DNA of 6,482 bases from JBDIBB01 sp039812685 (GCA_039812685.1 JBDIBB010000200.1:1-6482); one strand, 5' to 3'; shown: positions 1 to 6,333, counted from the first letter of the stretch. The notes: generated by a model from the sequence alone, not told the origin. A program made the numbers and translations.

Positions 1-40
1 CAACTTCAATCAAATCAGCAACTGGCAAGGGCTCATGCGC

Positions 41-68
41 GAGCCAGCGGTCTGAAGACCGCGGGCTC
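41..68. terminator. Strong hairpin, possible terminator of an upstream gene
   Basis: GAGCC (41-45) pairs with GGCTC (64-68), then after an A/G mismatch GCGGTC (47-52) pairs with GACCGC (57-62) around a TGAA loop, giving 11 base pairs in all. No T-tract follows on the plus strand (the next bases are CTCC), so it is not a classic intrinsic terminator. A second GGCTC at 30-34 could pair with the same GAGCC, so two exclusive folds are possible. The role is inferred only from its position by a possible gene end. Confidence 0.35.
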
Positions 69-192
69 CTCCCGGACACGCAGCGCCCCTGGGGATCCGG
101 CTTCTGCCCGGTCGCGGAACCTCCCTCGAGGAGGGCAACGCCGAGGCTGAGCCGTTGCGCAATCGGCCCGCACCCGTCGGCCGCCCCGCTGG

Positions 193-198
193 TAAGCT
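193..198 (+). promoter_or_regulatory. Possible -10 element for a leaderless decarboxylase mRNA
   Basis: TAAGCT ends six bases before the ATG at 205. It resembles a TAnnnT -10 box and no good ribosome-binding site stands between it and the ATG. If it is used, transcription would begin at or next to the start codon, giving a leaderless transcript. No -35 match is seen at the usual distance, so this is a weak call. Confidence 0.2.
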
Positions 199-204
199 GT
201 CGCC

Positions 205-1650
205 ATGCACCCCGCCGCCGAGGATCTCGAGTTCACCCCAGCCCGGATGCGCGAGATGGCCGACGCCGTCCTCGGCCGCGCCATCGCGCACATCGCCTCG
301 CTGCCGCAGAGCCCGGCCTGCGGCGACACGCGCGCCGAGGAACTGTGCCGCGCCATGCGCGAACCGGCACCCGAAGCGCCAGTGGAGCTCGAAGCGCTGC
401 TGGCGCCGCTCTTCGACGAGTGGATTCCGCGCTCGTTCACCGCGCCGGGACCGGGCTACCTGGCCTACATCCCCGGCGGCGGCGTGTACCCGGCCGCGCT
501 GGCGGACTTCATCTCGGCCACCACCAACCGCTACACGGGCGTGTGGCAGGCGGCGCCGGCGCTGGTGCAGCTCGAGGCCAACGCCCTCGACTGGGTGCGC
601 GAGTGGATGCAGTTCCCCGAGGGCACGCGCGGACTGTTCACCACCGGCGGCTCGATGTCGAACTTCAGCGCCATCGTCACGGCGCGCGAGCAGCGCCTCG
701 GAACCGCGCTGCGCGAGGGGACGCTCTACGCCTCCACCCAGGCCCACCAGTGCATCGCCAAGGCAGCGAAGCTCGCCGGCGTGCTGCCCGATCGCGTCCG
801 CACGATCGACGTGGATGCCGACTTCCGGATGCGGATCGATCTGCTCGAGGACGCCATCGCACACGACCGGCGACAGGGGCTGCGGCCGTTCCTGGTGGTG
901 TCCTCGGCCGGCACGACCAACACGGGCGCGGTCGATCCGCTCGACGCGATAGCGGACCTCTGCGCGCGCGAAGGGCTGTGGCACCACATCGACGGCGCCT
1001 ACGGCGGCTTCTTCCACGCGTGCCCCGAGCTGCGGCCGCTGCTCTCCGGCCTGCCGCGCGCCGACTCCCTCACGCTGGATCCGCACAAGGGGCTGTTCCT
1101 GCCGTACGGCACCGGTTGCCTGCTCGTCCGGGAGGGGCGCGCGCTGCGGGCGGCGCACACGCTCAGCGAACACGCGAGCTACCTGCCGGAGTTGCCCGAC
1201 CTCGACGAGTTCTTCGACCCGAGCCAGCACGGGCCCGAGCTTTCGCGCGGTTTCCCGGGGCTGCGCGTCTGGCTCACGATGAAGCTGTACGGGACCTCGA
1301 AGCTGCGCGCCGCCATCGCCGAGAAACGGCAACTGGCATTGGACGCGGCGCGGCGCATCGCGATGGTCCCCGGCATCGTCATCGACGCGCCGCCGCAGCT
1401 CTCGCTCTTCGCCTTTCACCTGGAGTGGCCGGGCAGCACGCTGGCAGAACAGAACGAGGCGACGACCGCCCTGCTCACGGACGTGACCGCCCGGGGACGG
1501 GTGATGATCACGGGCTGCACGGTGAAGGGACGGGTGCTGGCGCGCGTGTGCGTGCTGAGCTTCCGGACGCACCAGTCGCGCATCGACGACTGCGTGGCGG
1601 AGGTCACCGCCGTCGCCGGACGCCTGGCCGCGGGCGCGACGAAGGGCTGA
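205..1650 (+). CDS. Group II PLP-dependent amino acid decarboxylase (aromatic-L-amino-acid decarboxylase-like)
   Basis: A 481-residue cytoplasmic enzyme of fold-type I, close to the usual ~480-residue length of the family. Family knowledge predicts removal of the alpha-carboxyl group of an L-amino acid to give an amine and CO2; the substrate cannot be read from sequence. Visible landmarks are the glycine-rich PLP phosphate site TTGGS (residues 146-150), the ring-stacking His181 in STQAHQ, the pyridine-binding Asp263 in HHIDGAYGG, and the Schiff-base Lys295 in LDPHKG. Ahead of these, GPGYLAYIPGGGVYP (about 82-96) matches the substrate-side segment of bacterial members. ATG 205 is chosen because the protein then begins shortly before the expected N-terminal helix; its ribosome-binding site is poor. 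In the mobile catalytic loop (DPSQHGPELSRGF) the Tyr used by animal decarboxylases is not present, so an atypical reaction is possible. It converges on the serine lyase gene and has no operon partner in view. Confidence 0.9.
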   Translation: MHPAAEDLEFTPARMREMADAVLGRAIAHIASLPQSPACGDTRAEELCRAMREPAPEAPVELEALLAPLFDEWIPRSFTAPGPGYLAYIPGGGVYPAALADFISATTNRYTGVWQAAPALVQLEANALDWVREWMQFPEGTRGLFTTGGSMSNFSAIVTAREQRLGTALREGTLYASTQAHQCIAKAAKLAGVLPDRVRTIDVDADFRMRIDLLEDAIAHDRRQGLRPFLVVSSAGTTNTGAVDPLDAIADLCAREGLWHHIDGAYGGFFHACPELRPLLSGLPRADSLTLDPHKGLFLPYGTGCLLVREGRALRAAHTLSEHASYLPELPDLDEFFDPSQHGPELSRGFPGLRVWLTMKLYGTSKLRAAIAEKRQLALDAARRIAMVPGIVIDAPPQLSLFAFHLEWPGSTLAEQNEATTALLTDVTARGRVMITGCTVKGRVLARVCVLSFRTHQSRIDDCVAEVTAVAGRLAAGATKG

Positions 1651-1674
1651 GGGCCCGCACGCCGGCCGGCACGC
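1651..1674. other. Short convergent intergenic gap with a GC palindrome
   Basis: Only 24 bases separate the two stop codons. They contain the perfect palindrome GCCGGCCGGC (1661-1670), but it has no loop and no T-tract. Termination of the two converging transcripts may happen here or inside the opposite gene; the sequence does not decide. Confidence 0.3.
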
Positions 1675-3099
1675 TCAGCACTCGCTGATGTCGACGGTGA
1701 CGGCCAGGCCGCCCTCCGAGGTCTCCTTGTACTTCGAGCTCATGTCCCTGGCCGTGCGCCACATGGTGGCCACCACCTCGTCGAGCGTCACGCGCGCGGC
1801 GGCCGGATCGCTCTCGAGCGCGACGTGTGCGCTGGTGATCGCCTTGATGGCGCCCATCACGTTGCGCTCGATGCAGGGCACCTGCACGAGGCCCGCGATG
1901 GGATCGCAGGTGAGGCCGAGGTGGTGCTCCATGGCGATCTCGGCGGCCATCAGCACCTGTCCGGTGCTGCCGCCGAGCGCCTGCGTCAACCCCGCCGCGG
2001 CCATCGCGCTCGAGACGCCGATCTCGGCCTGACAGCCGCCCATGGCCGCCGAGAGCGTCGCGCCCTTCTTGAAGATCGAACCGATCTCGCCGGCCGTCAG
2101 GAGGAAGTCCTCGATGCCGGCTTCGCCGCGCCGCTGACCGTCGGCGCAGAAGCAGGTGTAATACATCAGCACGGCGGGGATGACGCCGGCCGCGCCGTTG
2201 GTGGGCGCGGTCACGACGCGCCCGAACGCCGCGTTCTCCTCGTTGACGGCCAGGGCGAAGGCCGACACCCACTTCAGCACGGTGCGGAAGTCGCCCTGCT
2301 GGCGGCGCATCTCGTCGAGCCACTCGTCGAGCGAGCGCTCGTGGGCGTTGCCAAGCAGTCCGTCGTGGATCGCGCGCGCGCGCCGCGTCACCGACAGGCC
2401 TCCCGGCAGGATGCCGTCGGTGCGGCATCCGCGCCAGATCGACGCCGCCATGGCGCGCCAGATGGTGCGCAGGCCCTCGCGGATGGCATCCGGCGTCCGC
2501 CACGCGCGCTCGTTGCTCCAGACGATGGTGGGGATCGTGGCGCGCTCACGTTCGCAGTAGGCCTTGAGCTCGGCCGCCGCCTCGATGGGGTAGGGCAGCG
2601 CCACGGCGCGATCGCCGCTGGGAACCTCTCCCTCCTGCACGACGAACCCGCCGCCGACCGAATAGTAGGTCTCCTCGATCTCGCGCCCGTCATCGAGCCG
2701 CGCCGAGAACGTCATCGCGTTCGAGTGGAATGGGCGCAGCACGTCGGGCCGGAACCGGATGTCGGCCGCCAGGTCGAAGGGCACGCGATGCCCGCCGACC
2801 AGCACGAGGGAGCGCGAGGCCGCCGGCGCCATCGCACGGTCGCAGAGGCCCTCCACCTCGCAGGTGACCGGATCCTCGCCCATCAGGCCGAGCAGCACCG
2901 CGATGTCGGTCCCGTGCCCGCGGCCCGTCTTGGCGAGCGATCCGAAGAACGCGACACCGACACGCGCGACGCGCGGCAGCTCGCCGGCCGATGCCAGCCG
3001 ATCGACGAACTGCTGCGCCGCACGCCAAGGGCCCATCGTGTGCGACGAGCTGGGGCCGACGCCGATCTTGAAGATGTTGAAGACGCTGATGGATTCCAC
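1675..3099 (-). CDS. sdaA: L-serine ammonia-lyase (L-serine dehydratase), single-chain iron-sulfur type
   Basis: A 474-residue cytoplasmic enzyme that turns L-serine into pyruvate and ammonia using a [4Fe-4S] cluster rather than PLP. The N-terminal beta domain opens with SVFNIFKIGVGPSSSHTMGP (residues 5-24), the family signature; the alpha domain covers roughly 190-470. Cluster cysteines are Cys356 (GGCQAEIG), Cys398 and Cys409 (CDPIAGLVQVPC), spaced 42 and 11 apart as in the Legionella enzyme. The last residue is Cys474 (DISEC), matching the C-terminal cysteine that in that enzyme reaches back to the cluster. Length is near that of E. coli SdaA (454). Translation starts at GTG 3099-3097, since the signature lies just after it; AGAGG is only four bases upstream, a tight spacing. 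Domains are fused in one chain, unlike the two-subunit form of many Firmicutes. It is divergent from the peroxiredoxin. The sdaA and sdaB products cannot be told apart by sequence alone. Confidence 0.95.
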   Translation of the reverse strand: MESISVFNIFKIGVGPSSSHTMGPWRAAQQFVDRLASAGELPRVARVGVAFFGSLAKTGRGHGTDIAVLLGLMGEDPVTCEVEGLCDRAMAPAASRSLVLVGGHRVPFDLAADIRFRPDVLRPFHSNAMTFSARLDDGREIEETYYSVGGGFVVQEGEVPSGDRAVALPYPIEAAAELKAYCERERATIPTIVWSNERAWRTPDAIREGLRTIWRAMAASIWRGCRTDGILPGGLSVTRRARAIHDGLLGNAHERSLDEWLDEMRRQQGDFRTVLKWVSAFALAVNEENAAFGRVVTAPTNGAAGVIPAVLMYYTCFCADGQRRGEAGIEDFLLTAGEIGSIFKKGATLSAAMGGCQAEIGVSSAMAAAGLTQALGGSTGQVLMAAEIAMEHHLGLTCDPIAGLVQVPCIERNVMGAIKAITSAHVALESDPAAARVTLDEVVATMWRTARDMSSKYKETSEGGLAVTVDISEC

Positions 3100-3197
3100 G
3101 GGACCTCTGAATCGACCGCAGGATGCGGGCTTGCGAGCGGCGCGCCATGCGGAGGTCGCACGTGTCGCCGCCGGTGAGCCCGCTCGGGGAATGGGTC

Positions 3198-3203
3198 ATG
3201 ATA
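3198..3203 (-). promoter_or_regulatory. Candidate -10 box for sdaA
   Basis: On the minus strand the bases read TATCAT, a four- to five-base match to TATAAT that stands out in this GC-rich DNA. It would place the transcript start near 3190, with a leader of about 90 bases before the GTG. No -35 hexamer is seen 16-18 bases upstream, so support is weak. Confidence 0.25.
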
Positions 3204-3277
3204 GCGTCAGACCGCGTGGGCCGGGCTCTCGCGCGACCCATGGAGCGCACGCGGCCGGCTGCCGGCTGGCGGCGGGT

Positions 3278-3305
3278 TTGAATCCACGACCACCCGGCGT
3301 ATGCT
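3278..3305 (+). promoter_or_regulatory. Candidate sigma70-type promoter for the peroxiredoxin
   Basis: TTGAAT (3278-3283) and TATGCT (3300-3305) are 16 bases apart; each matches four of six consensus bases. The predicted transcript start is near 3312, leaving a leader of roughly 175 bases. This is the best -35/-10 pair I found in the intergenic region. It also lies upstream of the alternative ATG at 3381, so it does not help to choose the start codon. Confidence 0.4.
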
Positions 3306-3473
3306 GGGGACGGCCCGCCCCCGCCGCGTCGCTCGCGCCCCCGGAGCGCATGGCTCCTGCCCCCGGAAAGAAGAGGCCGTATGGCAGATCCCCCTGCCGG
3401 CTGTGCGCGGATCACCGGCGCCGTCGTTGGCGAGGCGCCCCGCCCAGCCCCTGCACCAGCACCAGAGCCGCAG

Positions 3474-3480
3474 AAGGAGG
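3474..3480 (+). promoter_or_regulatory. Strong ribosome-binding site that sets the peroxiredoxin start
   Basis: AAGGAGG lies eight bases before ATG 3489, a near-perfect Shine-Dalgarno with ideal spacing. The upstream in-frame ATG at 3381 has only an AAGAGG four bases away. The resulting protein starts MVARVGQKAPDF, matching the usual beginning of AhpC-type peroxiredoxins. Confidence 0.75.
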
Positions 3481-3488
3481 CACCTCGC

Positions 3489-4097
3489 ATGGTGGCCCGC
3501 GTCGGACAGAAGGCGCCGGACTTCGAAGCCCCCGCGTATCTCAAGGGCAGCTTCACGAACGTGAGACTGTCGGACTCGCTCGGCAGGTGGGTCCTGCTGT
3601 GTTTCTACCCGGGTGACTTCACCTTCGTTTGAGCGACCGAAGTGTCGGCGGTCGCCGACAGGTATTCGGAACTGCAGGCCCTGGGCGTCGACGTCATGTC
3701 GGTGAGCGTCGACAGCCACTTCGTCCACAAGATGTGGAACGACCACGAGCTGAGCCGGATGGTGGAGGGCGGCGTGCCCTTCCCGATGATCTCGGATCAG
3801 GCCGGCAACATCGGCCGCGCCTTCGGCGTCTGGGACGAGACGCAGGGCATCGAGATGCGCGGCCGCTTCATCATCGATCCCGACGGCGTCATCCAGGCCA
3901 TCGAAACGCTCACCCCGCCGGTGGGGCGGCGGCTCTCGGAAACCATCCGGCAGATTCAGGCATTCCAACTGGTGCGCGCCAGCGGCGGCACCGAGGCGAC
4001 GCCAGCCGGCTGGATGCCCGGCCAGCCGACGCTGAAACCGGGCCCGGCGCTGGTCGGCAACGTCTGGAAGGAGTGGAAGCCGTCGATGGAACGGTGA
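3489..4097 (+). CDS. Selenocysteine-containing peroxiredoxin, AhpC/Prx1 type (PrxU-like), read through TGA 3630-3632
   Basis: A predicted 202-residue peroxidase with selenocysteine at residue 48. It should reduce hydrogen peroxide, organic peroxides or peroxynitrite in the cytoplasm. The sequence runs GQKAPDF (6-12), then FYPGDFTFV-U-ATEV (39-52), where Cys is the normal peroxidatic residue; Pro41, Thr45 and the Sec site form PxxxTxxU, with Glu51 and Arg124 (RGRFIIDPDG) also conserved. Homology continues in the same frame after the TGA without a break to the C-terminal PAGWMPGQPTLKPG (172-185). A SECIS-like hairpin follows the TGA. The usual resolving Cys of VCPxxW is Thr171, and the only cysteine left is Cys38 in the buried strand, so an external thiol probably completes the cycle. 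Selenocysteine peroxiredoxins are known (PrxU of Eubacterium acidaminophilum). The alternative is a cysteine-to-stop mutation or a sequencing error. No sel genes are in the window. Confidence 0.88.
3637..3669 (+). promoter_or_regulatory. Predicted bacterial SECIS hairpin for UGA 3630-3632
   Basis: Starting four bases after the TGA, CCGAA (3637-3641) pairs with TTCGG (3665-3669); after an asymmetric internal loop (G3642 opposite GGTA 3661-3664), TGTCGGC (3643-3649) pairs perfectly with GCCGACA (3654-3660), closing a four-base loop GGTC (3650-3653). The loop begins 18 bases after the UGA, within the roughly 16-37 bases reported for bacterial SECIS elements, and has G in its first two positions as SelB recognition favours. 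The element lies inside the coding sequence, as bacterial SECIS elements do. A competing fold, GCGACC (3633-3638) with GGTCGC (3650-3655), would disrupt it. Confidence 0.8.
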
Positions 4098-4134
4098 GCC
4101 GCCGCCGGCCGCGCTCGAGCGGTCCGGCGTTGAG

Positions 4135-4140
4135 TACACT
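4135..4140 (+). promoter_or_regulatory. Possible -10 element just before the TMTC-like gene
   Basis: TACACT ends eight bases before the GTG at 4149, where no Shine-Dalgarno is visible. It could drive a leaderless transcript, similar to the arrangement at 193-198. Alternatively the gene is cotranscribed with the peroxiredoxin 51 bases upstream. No convincing -35 is present. Confidence 0.2.
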
Positions 4141-4148
4141 CACGAACC

Positions 4149-6308
4149 GTGGCCGCCCGCCAGCGACAACCTGAAGGCCGGAACACGGCACCACGCACGG
4201 CACGCACCGCCGCCGGCTCGTCTGGCGGCGGTGCGCGGTCCGCCTGGTGGCTCCTGCTGCTCATTCTGGCCACGCTGGCGGCGTACCACCCGGCGTGGCA
4301 CGGCAGCCCGCTGTGGGACGACGAGGCGCACCTCACCCGCGCCGATCTGCAGTCGGCCGACGGGCTGCGGCGCATCTGGACCGAGCCGGGCGCCACGCAG
4401 CAGTACTACCCACTGCTGCACTCGGCGTTCTGGGCCATCCACGCCCTGTGGGGCGAGGATCCACTCAGCTACCACCTCGCCAGCATCGTCCTGCACGCCG
4501 TTGCGGCCTTCCTGCTGGGGCTCATCCTCCGACGCCTCGCGGTGCCGTGGCCCTGGCTTGCGGCCTGCATCTTCGCGCTGCACCCGGTGCAGGTGGAGTC
4601 GGTGGCCTGGATGTCGGAGCTGAAGAACACGCTGTCGGGCGCCTTCGCGTTCGCGGCGGCGCTGGCGTACCTGCGCTTCGATGCGGAGCGGACGCGCACG
4701 GCGTACGCGGCGGCCATTGCGCTGTTCGTGGCGGCCCTGCTGAGCAAGACGGTAACGGCCACGCTGCCCGTGCTGCTGGCGATTGGAGTCTGGTGGAAGC
4801 GCGGCCGCATCGACTGGCGGCGCGACCTGCGCCCGCTGGCGCCGCTGCTCGCGCTGGGCGTGGCGGCAGGCGCCTTCACGACGTGGGCCGAACGCGTCCT
4901 GATCGGCGCCCGGGGCGCCGGCTTCGACCTGTCGCTGGTCGAGCGGACGCTGCTGGCAGGCCGCGCGTTCTGGTTCCACCTGTGGACGCTCGCGTGGCCG
5001 GAACATCTGACCTTCGTGTATCCGCGCTGGGACGTGAGCGCGATGGTGTGGTGGCAGTACGGCTACCCGCTGGCGTTCGTGGCGGTGCTGGCCATTGCTT
5101 GGTGGTGGCGCGGGCGGCGGAGGGCGCCGCTGGCGGCGTTGGTCGGCTACACGGTGGCGCTGGCGCCGGCCCTCGGGTTCGTCAACGTCTACCCGTTCCG
5201 CTTCTCGTACGTCGCCGACCACTTCCAGTACCTGGCGAGCGCCGTGGCGTTTGCCGTCGTGGCCGGAGCGCTCGGCTCGCTCGCCGGGCGCGTCGGTCCC
5301 GGAACGGCCTGGCCGCGAGTGGTTGCCGCCTGCGCCATCGTGCTGCCGCTGGGCCTGCTGACGTGGCGTCAGAGCCACGACTACACGGATGCCGAGACCC
5401 TCTATCGCGCTACGATCCGGCGCAACCCGTCGGCGTGGATGGCGCTGAACAACCTCGCCGTGATCCGGCTCACCGCGAACGTCGAGGAGGCGATGGGCTA
5501 TCTGGATGAGGCGCTTCGTCTGAATCCAGACTATCCCGAGGCGCACGACACCCGCGGCCTTGCGCTGCAGCTGCTGGGACGCTACGAGGAGGCGCTCGCC
5601 GAGCACGACGCCGCGCTCAGGCTGGAGCCGGCGTTTCCGCAGGCACGCAACAACCGGGGGACGGCGCTGCAGAAGCTGGGCAGGCTGGACGAGGCCGCCG
5701 AGTCGTATCGCGCCGCGATCGAACTGCGCCCGGAGAGCCCACAGGGGTACGCCAACCTGGGCAACGTCCTGATGGAGATGGGGCGACCGGCCGACGCCGT
5801 GCCCGGCTACGACCGCGCCCTGGCCATCGATCCCGCGCTCGACGACATCCGCTACAACCGGGCCGCCGCGCTTGCTGCCGCCGGACGCACGACGGAGGCC
5901 CTCGCGGGATTCCGCGAGCTGGCCGCCCGGGATTCGGCGCCAGCCGACGTCCACGTCAGCCTCGGCGTGCTGCTCTCCGGAGAAGGGCGCCTGGACGAGG
6001 CGACACCACACCTGGAGGCGGCAGCGCGAGCCCGCCCCGGGGACGGGGCCCTCGCCCTGCGGCTGGCCAACGTCCTCTACGCGCAGGGCCTGCTCGAGCG
6101 GGCCGCGGCCGAGTACGCGCGCCTGTTGCAGCTGACGCCCGATTCGGTCGAGGCGCACAACAACCTCGGCGCGTGCCTCGAGCGGCTGGGCCGCGCCGCC
6201 GATGCCGTGGCGCACTATGAAACCGCGTTGCGGCTGAGGCCGGACTCGGCCGAGGTCCGGGCCAACCTCGCGCGCGCCCGCCAATTCGCGGCGCACGCGC
6301 GGCGCTGA
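4149..6308 (+). CDS. TMTC-like multi-pass membrane protein with eight C-terminal TPRs (putative glycosyltransferase)
   Basis: A 719-residue inner-membrane protein. After a short Arg-rich N-terminus come about 11 hydrophobic segments between residues 33 and 405. Family-type motifs are WDDE (56-59) in the first outer loop, a YYPLLHSAFW stretch, HPVQVESVAW (from His145) and LSKTVTATLP (around Lys200). This pattern resembles the GT-C-fold TMTC family (DUF1736 region), whose eukaryotic members O-mannosylate proteins in the ER; the acidic WDDE would be the catalytic or lipid-sugar-binding site. Residues 429-699 form eight consecutive TPR units, the first 33 and the other seven 34 residues, each with the G/A-R-x-x-EA and L-x-P pattern, then a capping helix to 719. 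With 11 spans and a cytoplasmic N-terminus the TPRs would lie in the periplasm, like the lumenal TPRs of TMTCs. GTG 4149 is the first start after an in-frame stop at 4131. Sugar donor and acceptor are unknown. Confidence 0.85.
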   Translation: MAARQRQPEGRNTAPRTARTAAGSSGGGARSAWWLLLLILATLAAYHPAWHGSPLWDDEAHLTRADLQSADGLRRIWTEPGATQQYYPLLHSAFWAIHALWGEDPLSYHLASIVLHAVAAFLLGLILRRLAVPWPWLAACIFALHPVQVESVAWMSELKNTLSGAFAFAAALAYLRFDAERTRTAYAAAIALFVAALLSKTVTATLPVLLAIGVWWKRGRIDWRRDLRPLAPLLALGVAAGAFTTWAERVLIGARGAGFDLSLVERTLLAGRAFWFHLWTLAWPEHLTFVYPRWDVSAMVWWQYGYPLAFVAVLAIAWWWRGRRRAPLAALVGYTVALAPALGFVNVYPFRFSYVADHFQYLASAVAFAVVAGALGSLAGRVGPGTAWPRVVAACAIVLPLGLLTWRQSHDYTDAETLYRATIRRNPSAWMALNNLAVIRLTANVEEAMGYLDEALRLNPDYPEAHDTRGLALQLLGRYEEALAEHDAALRLEPAFPQARNNRGTALQKLGRLDEAAESYRAAIELRPESPQGYANLGNVLMEMGRPADAVPGYDRALAIDPALDDIRYNRAAALAAAGRTTEALAGFRELAARDSAPADVHVSLGVLLSGEGRLDEATPHLEAAARARPGDGALALRLANVLYAQGLLERAAAEYARLLQLTPDSVEAHNNLGACLERLGRAADAVAHYETALRLRPDSAEVRANLARARQFAAHARR

Positions 6309-6315
6309 CCACGGT

Positions 6316-6327
6316 CGCCAGCTGGCG
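6316..6327. other. 12-bp palindrome between convergent stop codons
   Basis: CGCCAGCTGGCG is a perfect palindrome in the 25-base gap between the TMTC-like gene and the receptor gene. It could form a 4-bp stem with an AGCT loop and act in both directions, but it lacks a T-tract, so a terminator role is only possible. Confidence 0.25.
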
Positions 6328-6333
6328 CTCGCC

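Larger units (their letters stand above)
1..204. other. Left-edge intergenic region with hairpins
   Basis: No convincing gene is visible here. The first ~25 bases are AT-richer than the rest. In plus frame 2 a short open stretch ends at a TGA at 53-55 and reads as a plausible protein tail (ending GLMREPAV), so an upstream gene may finish here, but 17 residues are too few to judge. The TGA sits within a strong inverted repeat (41-68). Further on are a 5-bp hairpin with CCTCC at 120-124 and GGAGG at 130-134, and a GCAACG/CGTTGC inverted repeat at 135-140 and 153-158. Just before the decarboxylase start there is no clear Shine-Dalgarno sequence. Confidence 0.5.
3100..3488. other. Intergenic region between divergent sdaA and peroxiredoxin genes
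   Basis: About 390 bases without a supported gene. It holds a candidate -10 for sdaA on the minus strand (3198-3203), a candidate -35/-10 pair for the peroxiredoxin on the plus strand (3278-3305), a tandem duplicate of GCCGGCT (3254-3267), and a small hairpin with GGAGC (3343-3347) and GCTCC (3353-3357). The peroxiredoxin reading frame stays open upstream to an ATG at 3381, giving a Pro/Ala-rich 36-residue stretch that I treat as untranslated. No glycine-riboswitch-like core was recognised upstream of sdaA. Confidence 0.5.

Noticed and set aside
1..150. Plus-strand frame 1 open to a TGA at 148-150 as a gene end
   Set aside because: The translation is Arg/Ser/Gly-rich low complexity with no protein-like pattern; the shorter frame-2 tail ending at 55 looks more natural, though also unproven.
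10..1572. 520-residue reading frame on the minus strand
   Set aside because: Antisense to the decarboxylase, low-complexity Arg/Ala/Gly translation, no recognisable domain.
1661..1670. Intrinsic terminator at GCCGGCCGGC
   Set aside because: The palindrome has no loop and no T-tract; kept only as part of the gap description.
1825..3177. 450-residue plus-strand reading frame
   Set aside because: Antisense to the serine lyase, whose cysteines and signature motifs are clearly intact; the plus-strand translation looks random.
3100..3260. Glycine riboswitch upstream of the serine lyase
   Set aside because: The minus strand lacks recognisable conserved core segments of that riboswitch.
3489..3632. 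Peroxiredoxin split into two fragments, or a pseudogene
   Set aside because: The TGA is exactly at the catalytic residue, the frame and homology continue without damage, and a SECIS-like hairpin follows.
4140..6296. 718-residue reading frame on the minus strand
   Set aside because: It lies fully antisense to the TPR/membrane gene; its Arg/Gln/Gly-rich translation has no family pattern and is a by-product of high GC codon use.
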